The notes beneath the pieces are model-generated. The model saw nothing but the letters and a program-made list of their open reading frames with translations, was not told the DNA's origin and made no database searches. The position numbers and the translations under genes are program-made. From assembly GCF_030149515.1 (NCBI RefSeq), contig NZ_JASBRI010000025.1, positions 1 through 64,000 on the forward strand: DNA of 64,000 nt, in the 5' to 3' direction. The stretch is from Maricaulis sp. Its GTDB lineage: Bacteria; Pseudomonadota; Alphaproteobacteria; Caulobacterales; Maricaulaceae. Within the stretch, counting starts at the first letter, position 1. Each line of letters opens with the position of its first letter. Below are positions 44,108 through 53,409 of the stretch, in pieces.

Positions 44108-45142
44108 ATGGCAAAGATGATCGATGTGGCCAATAGGGCCGGAGTTTCGATCAAGACGGTGTCGCGTGTTCTCAACAACGAACCGCACGTCAAGCCTGCC
44201 CTGCGCGAACAGGTTCGGGCGGCTGCACGGGAGGTCGGCTATGTGCCCTCAACCCCGGCCCGCCGCCTGCGCTCGCGGCGTAGCTATACCATTCATATGG
44301 TTTCGCACTCGCACCGCTCGAACTATGTCAACGCTATCCAGTTCGGCGCCATGCAAACCTGCCAGGAGGAGGGCTATCAGCTTGTCATGTCGCTGATGGA
44401 CGATCTGCGCGACCTGCCGCTTGGAGACCTGCGCGAACGTTTCAGCCATTTGATCGCCACGACCAAGCCGGACGGACTGGTCCTGGTGCCGCCATTGTCG
44501 AATGACGAACGTCTGTTCGACCTTTTAAACGAGTTCGAGGTCCCGGTGGCCCGGGTCGGGCCGAATAACATCCCCGCCGCCCAGATCATCGTGAAGATCG
44601 ACGAGCGCAAGGCAGCCCGCGAACTGACCGAACATCTCATATCGCTGGGCCACAAGCACGTCGCCTTCGTGCGCGGCAAGGAAGACCAGAACGCGACGCA
44701 CGAGCGCTTCGCCGGCTATTGCGACGCGCTTTCTGCGGCAGGCATCGCCCTTGATGACAGTCTCGTCCTGCCCGGGGATTTCAATTTCGAAGCCGGACTT
44801 GCGGCCGGGCATGCGCTGCTTGGACGCGAGGATCGGCCGACCGCCATCTTCGCAGCCAATGACGACATGGCGGCCGGCGTGCTGATGGCGGCCCACCGGA
44901 TGGGGCTGGAAATTCCGCGCGACGTGTCGATTGTCGGATTTGACGATTCCGAGATCGCCGAGAAAATGTGGCCGGCGCTGACCACGGTTCGCCAGCCCTT
45001 GCTGGAATTGGGTAGCAGCGCGGCGCGCCAGATTATCGACGCTGCCACCCGCAAAGCGCCGGCACCAGAACCTGCGCCCGGCGAGTTTCTAGACTATTCG
45101 GTCATCTATCGCGATTCCACCGGTCCGGCGCCGGGCCGGTAA
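44108..45142 (+). CDS. LacI-family regulator of the glucan block
   Basis: A 344-residue LacI-type repressor. The helix-turn-helix VANRAGVSIKTVSRVLNN lies at residues 7-24, and the effector domain ends with FAANDDMAAGVL and IVGFDDSEIAEKMWPALTTVRQP. It resembles regulators of glucose or cellobiose use. An AAAGGAG site precedes the start. It sits between two GPH symporters and directly before glk-eda. TGTTA-N4-TAACA upstream of glk and the TGTCA-N4/5-TGACA repeats at 37721-37753 are candidate binding sites. Confidence 0.87.
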   Translation: MAKMIDVANRAGVSIKTVSRVLNNEPHVKPALREQVRAAAREVGYVPSTPARRLRSRRSYTIHMVSHSHRSNYVNAIQFGAMQTCQEEGYQLVMSLMDDLRDLPLGDLRERFSHLIATTKPDGLVLVPPLSNDERLFDLLNEFEVPVARVGPNNIPAAQIIVKIDERKAARELTEHLISLGHKHVAFVRGKEDQNATHERFAGYCDALSAAGIALDDSLVLPGDFNFEAGLAAGHALLGREDRPTAIFAANDDMAAGVLMAAHRMGLEIPRDVSIVGFDDSEIAEKMWPALTTVRQPLLELGSSAARQIIDAATRKAPAPEPAPGEFLDYSVIYRDSTGPAPGR

Positions 45143-45188
45143 CAGCCTTGCTCGGACGGGCTGCGGTGAAGCACTGGATTTCCGGGGT

Positions 45189-45204
45189 ATGTTAGGGGTA
45201 ACAT
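45189..45204. promoter_or_regulatory. Candidate LacI-type operator before glk
   Basis: ATGTTAGGGGTAACAT is a perfect inverted repeat with 6-bp arms around GGGG. It shares the TGTTA-N4-TAACA frame of the LacI-type sites before xylX and the TonB receptor but has a different centre. It is in the 136-bp space between the LacI gene and glk. Confidence 0.55.
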
Positions 45205-45278
45205 TCGTCCTATAAGGCGCTGTCGGCTCCCCGATGGCGGGCGGACAACTGGACCTGAAGATCCGGGGCAGGGGAAGT

Positions 45279-46253
45279 ATGACCAACGAGCCCAGCTATC
45301 TGGTCGCTGATATCGGCGGCACCAATGCGCGCTTCGCCATCGCGCGCGGTACGGTGCAAACCGGATTCGATCTCGACCACATCCGCCGGCTCAAGAATGA
45401 GGACTTCGAGCATCTGCGTGATGCCGTGATGGCTTATCTGGAGACCTGTCGCGGCGAGCATCCGACGCGCGCCTGTTTCGCGGTAGCCTCTCCCATCCGC
45501 CCGGGCGAGGTCCAGCTTACCAATGCGACCTGGCGCTTCGATCCGGCCGAGCTGGGCCGGGATCTGGGGATTGCGGGCCTGATTGCGGTCAATGATTTTG
45601 CGGCGCAGGCGCGCGGCGCACCGCTGACGCCGGACGCAGAGATTGTCGAGATCAATGAAGGGCGGCCGATCCTCAACGCTCCGCGCGCGGTGCTGGGGCC
45701 GGGGACCGGGTTGGGCCTCGGCCTCCTGATTCCTGATGGCGAGAGCCTGCGGGTGGTTGCTACCGAAGGCGGGCATGCCGCCTTCGCGCCGCGCACCGAG
45801 CTGGAAATGGAAGTCGCGGGCATATTGTCGCGAGAATACGACTTCGTGTCTTGGGAACGCGTGCTGTCGGGCCGGGGCCTGGTCAATATCCATCGCGCCT
45901 TGTGCCAGATCGAGGGTGAGGCCTGGCCCGGACACCGCCCGGAAGCCATCACCGAGGAAGCCAAGACTGATCCGGACTCGCTCAGTGCGCGCGTCGTCGA
46001 ATTCTTCTGCACAGCGCTGGGCGGATATGCCGGCGATGTCGCCGTGCTGACGGGCGCGCGCGGGGGTATTTATCTGGGCGGCGGGATTCTGCCGCACATT
46101 CGCGAGCTGTTGGAGGCAAGCGGCTTCATGGGGCATTTCGTCAACCGCGTGCCAATGAACCAGTATGCCGCCGACACGCCAGTGCGCCTCATCCGCTGCG
46201 ACAGCGCCGCCCTGCGCGGTGCGGCAGCTCTGGCAGAACAGGGATATCAGTAA
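45279..46253 (+). CDS. glk: Glucokinase
   Basis: A 324-residue cytoplasmic ATP-dependent glucokinase of the proteobacterial Glk type. It has the phosphate-binding loop ADIGGTNARFA near residue 10, the catalytic Asp in VNDFAAQA, the GPGTGLGLG segment and the EGGHAAFAPR sugar-site motif. It phosphorylates glucose released by the GH9 and GH3 enzymes and imported through a GPH symporter. The ATG at 45279 has a GGGGAAG site; the open frame starts 45 bp earlier. Its stop is 1 bp from the eda start, so the two form an operon that feeds the Entner-Doudoroff pathway. Confidence 0.92.
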   Translation: MTNEPSYLVADIGGTNARFAIARGTVQTGFDLDHIRRLKNEDFEHLRDAVMAYLETCRGEHPTRACFAVASPIRPGEVQLTNATWRFDPAELGRDLGIAGLIAVNDFAAQARGAPLTPDAEIVEINEGRPILNAPRAVLGPGTGLGLGLLIPDGESLRVVATEGGHAAFAPRTELEMEVAGILSREYDFVSWERVLSGRGLVNIHRALCQIEGEAWPGHRPEAITEEAKTDPDSLSARVVEFFCTALGGYAGDVAVLTGARGGIYLGGGILPHIRELLEASGFMGHFVNRVPMNQYAADTPVRLIRCDSAALRGAAALAEQGYQ

Positions 46254-46254
46254 C

Positions 46255-46884
46255 ATGGGTGTTTCCATGACAGCTCTCCTCGACGCCGCTGGCGTGATCC
46301 CCGTGCTCACGGTCGGCGATATCGGCCAGGCGGCCCCGCTCGCCCGTGCGCTCAAGGCGGGAGGATTGTCGGTCATCGAGATGACCTGGCGTACCGAGGC
46401 GGCACTGGACGTCATGAAGGCGATGAAGGCGGCCGAGCCGGGCATGATCGTCGGCATGGGCACGATCCGTACTCCGGACCAGGCAGAGGCCAGCATTGCG
46501 GCCGGTGCTGACTTTCTGGTGTCTCCCGGCCTGACGCCGAAACTCCTTCCCGCGCTTCTGGCGTCCGGGGTTCCGGTCCTGCCCGGCGTGGCTACCGCCG
46601 GTGAAGCCATGACGGCCGCGGAAGCCGGGTTCGAAGTGCTGAAATTCTTCCCGGCAGAACAGGCGGGCGGTCTGCCCTACCTCAAATCCCTGCAGGGGCC
46701 GTTGCCGGATATCCGCTTCTGCCCGACAGGCTCGATCTCCCGCGAACGAGCGCCGGACTATCTTGCCCTGCCGAATGTCGTCTGCGTGGGGGGCTCCTGG
46801 ATCGCCAGCCAGGCGATGATCGAGGGCGGCCAATGGGAGACCGTCGAGGCGAATGCCCGTGCCGCCGCCGCCATGCGTACCTGA
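46255..46884 (+). CDS. eda: 2-keto-3-deoxy-6-phosphogluconate aldolase
   Basis: A 209-residue class I aldolase that splits KDPG to pyruvate and glyceraldehyde 3-phosphate. The Glu of IEMTWRTE, the Thr of GMGTIRT and the Schiff-base Lys in VLKFFPAEQAGG are visible. It joins the last step of the Entner-Doudoroff route, which also accepts KDPG made from glucuronate or gluconate. The ATG at 46255 lies 1 bp after the glk stop; an ATG 12 bp later is also possible. No edd or zwf is in the window. Confidence 0.9.
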   Translation: MGVSMTALLDAAGVIPVLTVGDIGQAAPLARALKAGGLSVIEMTWRTEAALDVMKAMKAAEPGMIVGMGTIRTPDQAEASIAAGADFLVSPGLTPKLLPALLASGVPVLPGVATAGEAMTAAEAGFEVLKFFPAEQAGGLPYLKSLQGPLPDIRFCPTGSISRERAPDYLALPNVVCVGGSWIASQAMIEGGQWETVEANARAAAAMRT

Positions 46885-46934
46885 AGCTCTTAAATTGCTG
46901 TCCATGGGTCGGCGCGCCCGCCTATCACGCGACA

Positions 46935-46946
46935 AGGCACGTGCCT
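46935..46946. promoter_or_regulatory. Perfect 12-bp palindrome before the second GPH symporter
   Basis: AGGCACGTGCCT is fully palindromic and lies 8 bp before a TTGACA (46954-46959) that could be the -35 element of the gene at 47040. This placement suits an activator or repressor site, but the binding protein is unknown. Confidence 0.4.
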
Positions 46947-47039
46947 GTTTAATTTGACAGCCCGTTCTCTCCATACTCAAATTTGGAAAGGCGCCCAAAA
47001 CAAGACTGAACCGGCGCTAGGCGATCTGGGAGGACAGAC

Positions 47040-48536
47040 TTGGACACCAACGCGAACGCGGCCCCCGGGGCGCCGCGCCTGAAACGCTCGACCATCTTCC
47101 TGCACGGGTCCTTGGCCCTCCCGCTCGCGGTTTACGGCTATCCCCTGGCGATCTGGCTGCCGGCTCATTATGCCGGTCATCTGGGCCTGTCACTTTCGGT
47201 GATCGGCCTGATCATCATGATCGCGCGCTTCACCGATGTGATCACCGACCCGCTGATGGGTGAGATTTCCGATCGCGGGCGCACGTCAATCGGCCGGCGC
47301 AAACCCTACATCCTCCTCGGCGCACCGTTGCTGATGTTGTCGACCTGGTTTCTCTTTGTGCCGCCGGAGAGCGCTGGCCTGGTGTATTTCCTGGTCTGGC
47401 TGACGCTCTTTTTTGCCAGTGCCACCATGATCCAGATCCCCTTCCGGGCCTGGGGTGCGGAACTGTCGGCGGACTATCACACCAGGTCCCAGGTCACGGC
47501 GGCGCGGGAATTCTATTATCTCGGCGGCCTGTTGCTCGCGGCAGCGGTGCCGATGATCGTTGAAATTCTTGCCGATGGCGGCGCGGTGGGACAGATCTTC
47601 TCGTCGATGTGGCGTGACATCACCGGCGCCTTTACCGGCGGGATCATGGATCGCGTGCCGTCCAATCGCGCTGCGCTGACCGGTCCGGTCATGATGGGCC
47701 TGGCCATCACCATTGTCGTTCTCGTGCCGCTTCTGACGGGGATTATCCTGACGACGGTGGCCGAGCCGCCGCCCGCCCTTCGCGAACGCGTACCGATGAT
47801 CGAGGGGTTCAGACATCTTTGGCGCAACGGTCCGATGCGCCGGATCCTGATCATTGCCTTCATGGTCATTGCCGGCGAGAGCCTGCGCAACGCCGTCTCA
47901 CTCTTTTTCATCCGTGACATCATCGGGATTCCAACGATCGGCGCAGCCTATTTCCTCTATTTTATCTCCGGCATCGCCGCGATCCCGTTCTGGCTGTGGC
48001 TGGGCCGGCGCATGGGCAAGCATCGCGCCTTCATGGTGACGCTGGGCTTCGTCAGCCTGGTCAGCGCCTGCAACCTTCTCCTGGGCCGGGGCGACTATCT
48101 CGCCTTCTTCTGCCTGTTTCTGCTCAAGGGCTTTGCCTTCGGCGGCCTGCAATTCCTGCCGTTGGCGATGTTGGCGGATGTCGTCGATATCGACAGCGCC
48201 CGTTCAGGCGGGCGGCGTGCGGGCACCTACTTCGCCGTGCTGGGTCTGGCGGAGAAACTGGCCGTGGCGATCTTCACCGGCTTGGCGCTCAATATTGTCG
48301 GTCTTCTGGGCTACCATGCGTCGGCGGGCATCGAAGGATCCACCGAAGCGGGCGTACTGTCGCTGCGCCTGGTCTACTGTCTGGGGCCGATTGCGCTCTA
48401 TGGCCTGGCTGCGCCGCTGATATGGTCGTACCCGCTCACCCCGATCCGGCACGCGCGGCTTCACGCCAGCCTTGATCGGCGCAATGCCCGACTGGCTGCG
48501 GCGGGACGGGATCAGGCGGAATTGCCCTCGCCTTGA
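47040..48536 (+). CDS. GPH-family sugar:cation symporter, second copy
   Basis: A 498-residue inner-membrane MFS protein of the GPH family. The marker loop ARFTDVITDPLMGEISDRGR is followed by SIGRRKPYILLG after helix 2, and later segments such as GGLQFLPLAMLADVVDID are typical. An insert between helices 5 and 6 (around residues 170-215) makes it longer than the copy at 42684. The start is TTG: a strong GGGAGGA lies seven bases before it and no ATG is near. The substrate is probably a beta-glucoside or hexose. It stands 155 bp after eda with its own putative promoter and converges on modC. Confidence 0.85.
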   Translation: MDTNANAAPGAPRLKRSTIFLHGSLALPLAVYGYPLAIWLPAHYAGHLGLSLSVIGLIIMIARFTDVITDPLMGEISDRGRTSIGRRKPYILLGAPLLMLSTWFLFVPPESAGLVYFLVWLTLFFASATMIQIPFRAWGAELSADYHTRSQVTAAREFYYLGGLLLAAAVPMIVEILADGGAVGQIFSSMWRDITGAFTGGIMDRVPSNRAALTGPVMMGLAITIVVLVPLLTGIILTTVAEPPPALRERVPMIEGFRHLWRNGPMRRILIIAFMVIAGESLRNAVSLFFIRDIIGIPTIGAAYFLYFISGIAAIPFWLWLGRRMGKHRAFMVTLGFVSLVSACNLLLGRGDYLAFFCLFLLKGFAFGGLQFLPLAMLADVVDIDSARSGGRRAGTYFAVLGLAEKLAVAIFTGLALNIVGLLGYHASAGIEGSTEAGVLSLRLVYCLGPIALYGLAAPLIWSYPLTPIRHARLHASLDRRNARLAAAGRDQAELPSP

Positions 48537-48566
48537 CGGTGCAGCGGATATCCGATGGTGGGCAGG

Positions 48567-49649
48567 CTATTCGGGATCCCGATCAAGTGACGCGCTCTTG
48601 ATAAGGGCGAAGACGCGCTGGCCGGGCGCCAGCGCCAGTTCTTCCGCAGCCTCGCGTGTGATGCGGGCGACAAGGCGCTGCCCGTCGATGTCCAGGGCAA
48701 TATCGCAATAGGGCGTCCCGCTTTGATCGCGGATGTCCACGAGCATCGCCGGCAGCCGATTGCGGATTGACAGGCCGTCCGTCGTATCTGTTGCGAGCGA
48801 TACATCCCGGGCAAGGACGTGCAGGCGGATCACGGTGCCGATCGCCGCGCTGTCCAGTCCCGGCAGGGCGATGGTATGGCCTGCCAGCGCTATCCGGGTG
48901 AGTTGCAGGCGATCATCCCGTGCTGCGATCGTGCCGCTGAGTACGGCGCCGGGTTCGACGCCCGTTCCGGAGAGTGTTGTGACCCAGTCGCGTACGGGCT
49001 GCAGAGAGCCGATGCGGCCGGCGTCTATGCCGAGAACGCGATCGGCGAAGCAAACAATCTCGTCCACAGAGTGACTGACATGTAGTGCCGGCACGGCGTA
49101 CGACGCCAGAAGAGCGCGCAATGCGGGAAGTAGTGCCGCGCGCCGGCGCGCGTCGACAGCGGAGAGGGGTTCGTCAAGCAGGAGGAGGCGGGGGTTCGAC
49201 AGCAGTGCGCGGCCGAGGGCCACGCGCTGCCGCTCGCCGCCTGACAGTCCGCGTGTGTCCCGCTCCAGCAGCGGCGCGAGCTCCAGCAAGCCGATGATGA
49301 CTTCACGCGGCGGCCCGGCGATGCCCGCGGCCGCGCGGCGTTGGGCATAGTCTAGATTGCCGGCAACGCTGAGATGGGGGAACAGGCGCGAGTCCTGGAA
49401 GGAAACGCCGATTCTGCGTTTGTGGGCAGGAGTTTGTCGATGTTCGTTCTGCCATGTTTCGGTATCGAAACGAATGGAGGCGAGCGTCCCTGTCTCAAGG
49501 CCTGCAAGGACCCGGATCAAGGTCGTCTTGCCGGCACCGCTGGGCCCGAATACGCCCGTAATGCCCGACAGCGGGATGATGGCAAGGCCCGTCAAACAGA
49601 ATCCGCCACGACAGACGCGCAGATCGATATCCAGTGTCTTATCCGGCAT
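48567..49649 (-). CDS. modC: Molybdate ABC transporter, ATP-binding protein
   Basis: A 360-residue cytoplasmic ATPase. Walker A GPSGAGKTT (about 35), Q-loop FQDSRLFPH, signature LSGGERQRVALGRALL, Walker B LLLLDEP and the switch His in HVSHSVDE are all present. The C-terminal region (about 230-355) contains MOP-like molybdate-binding segments (GTIAARDD, VDIRDQSGTPYCDIALDIDG). It powers molybdate import. Its start overlaps the modB end by 11 bp, so it is the last gene of a compact modABC operon. Confidence 0.93.
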   Translation of the reverse strand: MPDKTLDIDLRVCRGGFCLTGLAIIPLSGITGVFGPSGAGKTTLIRVLAGLETGTLASIRFDTETWQNEHRQTPAHKRRIGVSFQDSRLFPHLSVAGNLDYAQRRAAAGIAGPPREVIIGLLELAPLLERDTRGLSGGERQRVALGRALLSNPRLLLLDEPLSAVDARRRAALLPALRALLASYAVPALHVSHSVDEIVCFADRVLGIDAGRIGSLQPVRDWVTTLSGTGVEPGAVLSGTIAARDDRLQLTRIALAGHTIALPGLDSAAIGTVIRLHVLARDVSLATDTTDGLSIRNRLPAMLVDIRDQSGTPYCDIALDIDGQRLVARITREAAEELALAPGQRVFALIKSASLDRDPE

Positions 49650-50313
49650 GGACGGGATACCGGCGATTAATCAGGAAGACCACGGCAAGCACCGCGAAGG
49701 AAACGCCGACCAGACCGGCCGCCAGAACATGGGCTTCGTCATAGTGCAAGGTCTCGACATGGTCGAAAAGCGCGATCGAGAGCGTGCGGGTTCGCCCGGG
49801 AATATTGCCGCCCACCATCAGCACGACGCCGAATTCGCCCACGGTATGGATAAAGGTGAGAACGCCCGCTGTGACGAAGCCGCGAACCGACAAGGGCAGG
49901 ACGATGCTGACAAACATGTCCAGCCGGCCGGCCCCAAGGCTCGCCGCGGCCTCCATATGGTCGCGGCCCACCCGTTCGAAAGCGGTCTGGAGGGGTTGGA
50001 CCATGAACGGCAGGGAATAGATCAGCGAGGCCACCACAAGCCCGGAAAACGAAAAGGCCAGCGTGTCGCCCGTTATCTGCACCCAAAAGGCGCCGACGGG
50101 TGATTGCGGATTGAGCAGAACCAGAAGGTAGAATCCGATCACTGTAGGCGGCAGCACCAATGGAAGGGCCGTAACCGCCTCGATGAAGGGCTTTACCCGG
50201 TTGCGGGTCGTAGCCAGCCACCAGGCTAAAGGTGTGCCCAGTGCGAACAGCATGATCGTGGTGACAAAGGCCAGGCGGACAGTCAGGCCGATCGCCGGAA
50301 GCGTTTCCGTCAT
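49639..50313 (-). CDS. modB: Molybdate ABC transporter, permease
   Basis: A 224-residue inner-membrane permease with five predicted helices and the EAA-type coupling loop EAAASLGAGRLDMFVSIVLPL. It forms the channel with ModC and receives molybdate from ModA. It overlaps modA by 4 bp (ATGA) and modC by 11 bp. Confidence 0.92.
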   Translation of the reverse strand: MTETLPAIGLTVRLAFVTTIMLFALGTPLAWWLATTRNRVKPFIEAVTALPLVLPPTVIGFYLLVLLNPQSPVGAFWVQITGDTLAFSFSGLVVASLIYSLPFMVQPLQTAFERVGRDHMEAAASLGAGRLDMFVSIVLPLSVRGFVTAGVLTFIHTVGEFGVVLMVGGNIPGRTRTLSIALFDHVETLHYDEAHVLAAGLVGVSFAVLAVVFLINRRYPVHAG

Positions 50314-51071
50314 GCGCCGGGCTCGTAGCCATAAGCGGCCAGGATGTCGTGGGCGGCTGGACTCGTGAGAAATTCGAGCCAGGCCAGCGCCGCCGGATTG
50401 TCGGCGCCATGCAGCAGCAGGACAGCATCCTGGCGGATGGGGGCGTGCCAGTGTGCCGGGATGACGTCGTACTGGCCCGCGGTAGCCCGGCCTGGCCTGT
50501 TGACCTGGGCGAGGGCCACGAAACCGAGATCGGCATTGCCTGTTGCAACAAAACTGAAGGTCTGGGCGATGTTCTCACCGAACACCTGCCGATCCGCTGC
50601 CTCGTCGGCAAGGTCGAGCCGGTTCAAGACCTGCACGGCGGCGGCGCCGTAGGGGGCAAGATCGGGATTAGCCAGGGCCAGACGCCGGTAATGCCCTGTG
50701 GTGAGACGCCGCAAGGGTGGTTCCACCCCAGCCGCATGCACCCAGAGAGCAAGTCGGCCGGTCGCGTAGGTGCGGGTGCTGCCGGGTATGGCGAGGCCTT
50801 CGGCCTCGAGCCGCGCTGGCCGCACTGCGTCGGCAGCCATGAACACATCGAACGGCGCTCCCTGAACGACCTGGGCGTAGAGGCGGCCCGTCGACCCGGA
50901 GGAAATCAGCACGCTGTGTCCGGTTGTATGAGTGAAGGCCTCCGACAGGGCGTTGGCCGGTTCGGCGAAATTGGACGCCACCGCGACCAGCGCTTCCTCG
51001 GCCTGTGCGGCTGGGGCCAAGGCCGCTACGGCCAGAGCCCATGCGCAGATGACTGTCGCGATGCCTTTCAT
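50310..51071 (-). CDS. modA: Molybdate ABC transporter, periplasmic binding protein
   Basis: A 253-residue exported binding protein with a signal peptide ending APAAQA (about residue 24). The oxyanion-site motif AVASNFAEP, the ISSGSTGRLYAQVVQGAPFDVFMAAD segment and the later GFVALAQV are typical of ModA. It captures molybdate in the periplasm. First gene of modABC. No ModE regulator or molybdenum-cofactor riboswitch was seen in the 69 bp before it. Confidence 0.92.
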   Translation of the reverse strand: MKGIATVICAWALAVAALAPAAQAEEALVAVASNFAEPANALSEAFTHTTGHSVLISSGSTGRLYAQVVQGAPFDVFMAADAVRPARLEAEGLAIPGSTRTYATGRLALWVHAAGVEPPLRRLTTGHYRRLALANPDLAPYGAAAVQVLNRLDLADEAADRQVFGENIAQTFSFVATGNADLGFVALAQVNRPGRATAGQYDVIPAHWHAPIRQDAVLLLHGADNPAALAWLEFLTSPAAHDILAAYGYEPGA

Positions 51072-51140
51072 GGTGGTCAGACTGCCCGCAGCCGGGCTTT
51101 CTGTTCAAGTCTCGACACACCGGCGCACTTCACGCCTGCG

Positions 51141-53267
51141 TCATGCAGCCATGCGTTCCTGCAAAGCCCTGGCCGTCATCGGCGCGCCGAAATGCCATCC
51201 CTGCAGGTAGTCGAAGCCAAGCAGGCGCAGCATGGCTGCCTGGCTCTCCGTTTCGACACCTTCCGCCACCATGTCGAGGCTGAGCGCGTCGCCGAGCAGG
51301 GCGAGAGCCTGCAGCATCTTGTTGGGTCCGTCGCCCTTGCCGATCGAGGCGACGAAACTCCGGTCTACCTTGATCTTGGAAAAGGGCAGCATGTGAAGAT
51401 AGCCCATCGAGGCGAACCCGGTGCCAAAATCGTCCAGATTCACCTTGAAGCCGGCCGCGTGGAATTCGAGCAGCCGCTGTTTGGCGCGCTCGAAATCGTC
51501 GACCAGCACTGCTTCGGTGAGTTCCAGCTCCACCTGTTCGGAGGTCATGCCCGCCTCGCCGAACTTGTGCAGGTAGCGCGCGCACAAATCGGGGTCGTTC
51601 AGCTGGGTCGGAGACAGGTTGATGGAAACGGTGTGCGCCGCTTGCGGGCCGATATCGTTGCACACGCAATCGACCACGAAGTCGCCGAGCCGGCGGATCA
51701 GCTTCGAACGCTCGGCCACGGCGATGAAAACGTCGGGTGGGACGGATCCGCGAGTGGGATGTTCCCAGCGCAGGAGGGCCTCGACTGATGCGATGGCGCC
51801 GTCGCGGGCGCGGGCGATCGGCTGATAGACAACGCGGAATTCGCGCCGGTCGAGCCCGGCTTCGATGTCGGCCTCCAGCGCGCGCCGTTCCGCGTGCTCA
51901 AGCCCGAGGCTGGCGTCGAAGCAGAGAGGTTGATCGAGTTGGTCCGACTTGGCGCGGTACATCGCCAGATCGGCATCGTGTACGAGCTGGGCGAAACTTT
52001 TTACGGCATCCGGCCGTGACCAGGCGACACCGATGGCGGCGCCGATTTCGAACTGCCGGTCGTCGATTTCGAAGGTGCCGTCGAGACTTCTGGACAGGGC
52101 ACGGGCGATCGGCAGTGCCTGGCTGGCATGGGCGGGGCCCGTCAGGGCACAGGCAAATTCGTCGCCACCGACACGCGCGACATGCACACCATCGGGCAGC
52201 GCGGCCTGGAATTTCTGCGCCACGGTCCGGATGATGCGATCGCCGGCCCGGTGGCCGGCCTTGTCATTGACGGCCTTGAAGCCGTTGAGATCGATGTAGA
52301 TGACGGCGGCAGCACCCTTTGCGGCGGCGTCGGCCGCGGCCTCGCTTTCGATGAAGCGCGTGAAGCCAAGCCGGTTGGGCAGGCCGCTGAGACTGTCCGT
52401 GGCTGCCGCCTTGATGGCGCGTTGCTCATTTCGCTCGGCCCGGCGCGCGAGTGCTCGGGCCTTGTAGACAATTATCTGGGCCGCGACAAAGAAGGCGAGA
52501 ATGTAGGCGATAAGGGGAATAAGCGCGAAACGCAGGGTCTCGATGCCTGGACGCGAAGGCGTCCAGGTGAGTGCAACTGTGTTGTGCCCGCTTTGATCGG
52601 AAATGGGCATTGTCCGGTCCGACGGGCTTCCGGCGGGCACCAGCGCTATATTGTCGACCAGGAAGCGCGTTTCCAGCTCACGGATGAAGGCCTCGTCGAC
52701 GCGAGTACCGATGATCAGAACGGGTCCCGTCATCGGGTCTGTGGCGCTGCGGTCCTCGTATTCGCCGACAACGGTCATCGAGGCGATATAAGGGTGGCCG
52801 TTTACGGTCAGCATATGGCTGCCAATGAACGCGCCGGATGCATAGGCGTCGGCCAGATCTTCGCGCATGGCGGTGACCTGTCCGGGCGTGAGCAAGGCGG
52901 GGACCGGTGTCTGACCTGTATCGCGATGCCAAGAATACGCCCGGCTGTCGCCGGCGCGCGACATCACCACGAAATCAAAGCCGAGGTGGTCGGAGAAGGA
53001 CGACGCCATGCTTTCGCTCAGCAGGTCGACCTCACCGGTCTGAAGCATCTCGAGCGCATAGGACCACCAGCCATAGTCGGCAACCCAGGTCTCGTTGTGG
53101 TGAATGGCGGTCTCTATACCCGCCTGCAGCAATTGCCGGTCCGTCCGGGCGGCATTGCGGTTGAGTGCACCTACGAAGAAGTAGATCATCAGGACGGACG
53201 CGATCAGGCTGACCAGCGCTGCCACGTTGATATAGCGTCCCAATTGTCTGTCGAGCGTTCGACCCAT
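51141..53267 (-). CDS. Membrane GGDEF-EAL protein with periplasmic CHASE4-like sensor
   Basis: A 708-residue inner-membrane protein for cyclic-di-GMP turnover. Two helices (about 14-36 and 245-267) flank a periplasmic sensor of the CHASE4 type (HHNETWVADYGWWSYALEML). A GGDEF domain follows with intact RVGGDEFACAL near residue 365, then an EAL domain with EALLRWEH, the NLSPTQ segment, DDFGTGFASM and EGVETE. Both catalytic motifs look complete, so it may make or break the messenger; the balance cannot be read from sequence. It stands alone between modA and the RpoE-controlled group, and the flanking gaps (69 and 142 bp) show nothing else. Confidence 0.9.
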   Translation of the reverse strand: MGRTLDRQLGRYINVAALVSLIASVLMIYFFVGALNRNAARTDRQLLQAGIETAIHHNETWVADYGWWSYALEMLQTGEVDLLSESMASSFSDHLGFDFVVMSRAGDSRAYSWHRDTGQTPVPALLTPGQVTAMREDLADAYASGAFIGSHMLTVNGHPYIASMTVVGEYEDRSATDPMTGPVLIIGTRVDEAFIRELETRFLVDNIALVPAGSPSDRTMPISDQSGHNTVALTWTPSRPGIETLRFALIPLIAYILAFFVAAQIIVYKARALARRAERNEQRAIKAAATDSLSGLPNRLGFTRFIESEAAADAAAKGAAAVIYIDLNGFKAVNDKAGHRAGDRIIRTVAQKFQAALPDGVHVARVGGDEFACALTGPAHASQALPIARALSRSLDGTFEIDDRQFEIGAAIGVAWSRPDAVKSFAQLVHDADLAMYRAKSDQLDQPLCFDASLGLEHAERRALEADIEAGLDRREFRVVYQPIARARDGAIASVEALLRWEHPTRGSVPPDVFIAVAERSKLIRRLGDFVVDCVCNDIGPQAAHTVSINLSPTQLNDPDLCARYLHKFGEAGMTSEQVELELTEAVLVDDFERAKQRLLEFHAAGFKVNLDDFGTGFASMGYLHMLPFSKIKVDRSFVASIGKGDGPNKMLQALALLGDALSLDMVAEGVETESQAAMLRLLGFDYLQGWHFGAPMTARALQERMAA

Positions 53268-53409
53268 TGCGCCACCGGTTCGCAGGCTTCACATGGGTCA
53301 TGATGCTGGGCGGGTTTGGTAAAGGCCGCGTCAGCAAGGTTGCCGTTTGTCGCGAAAATGTCGTGAAATTCGCAGTTGGCCGGTATTATTTTATCAATGC
53401 ATGCGCACT

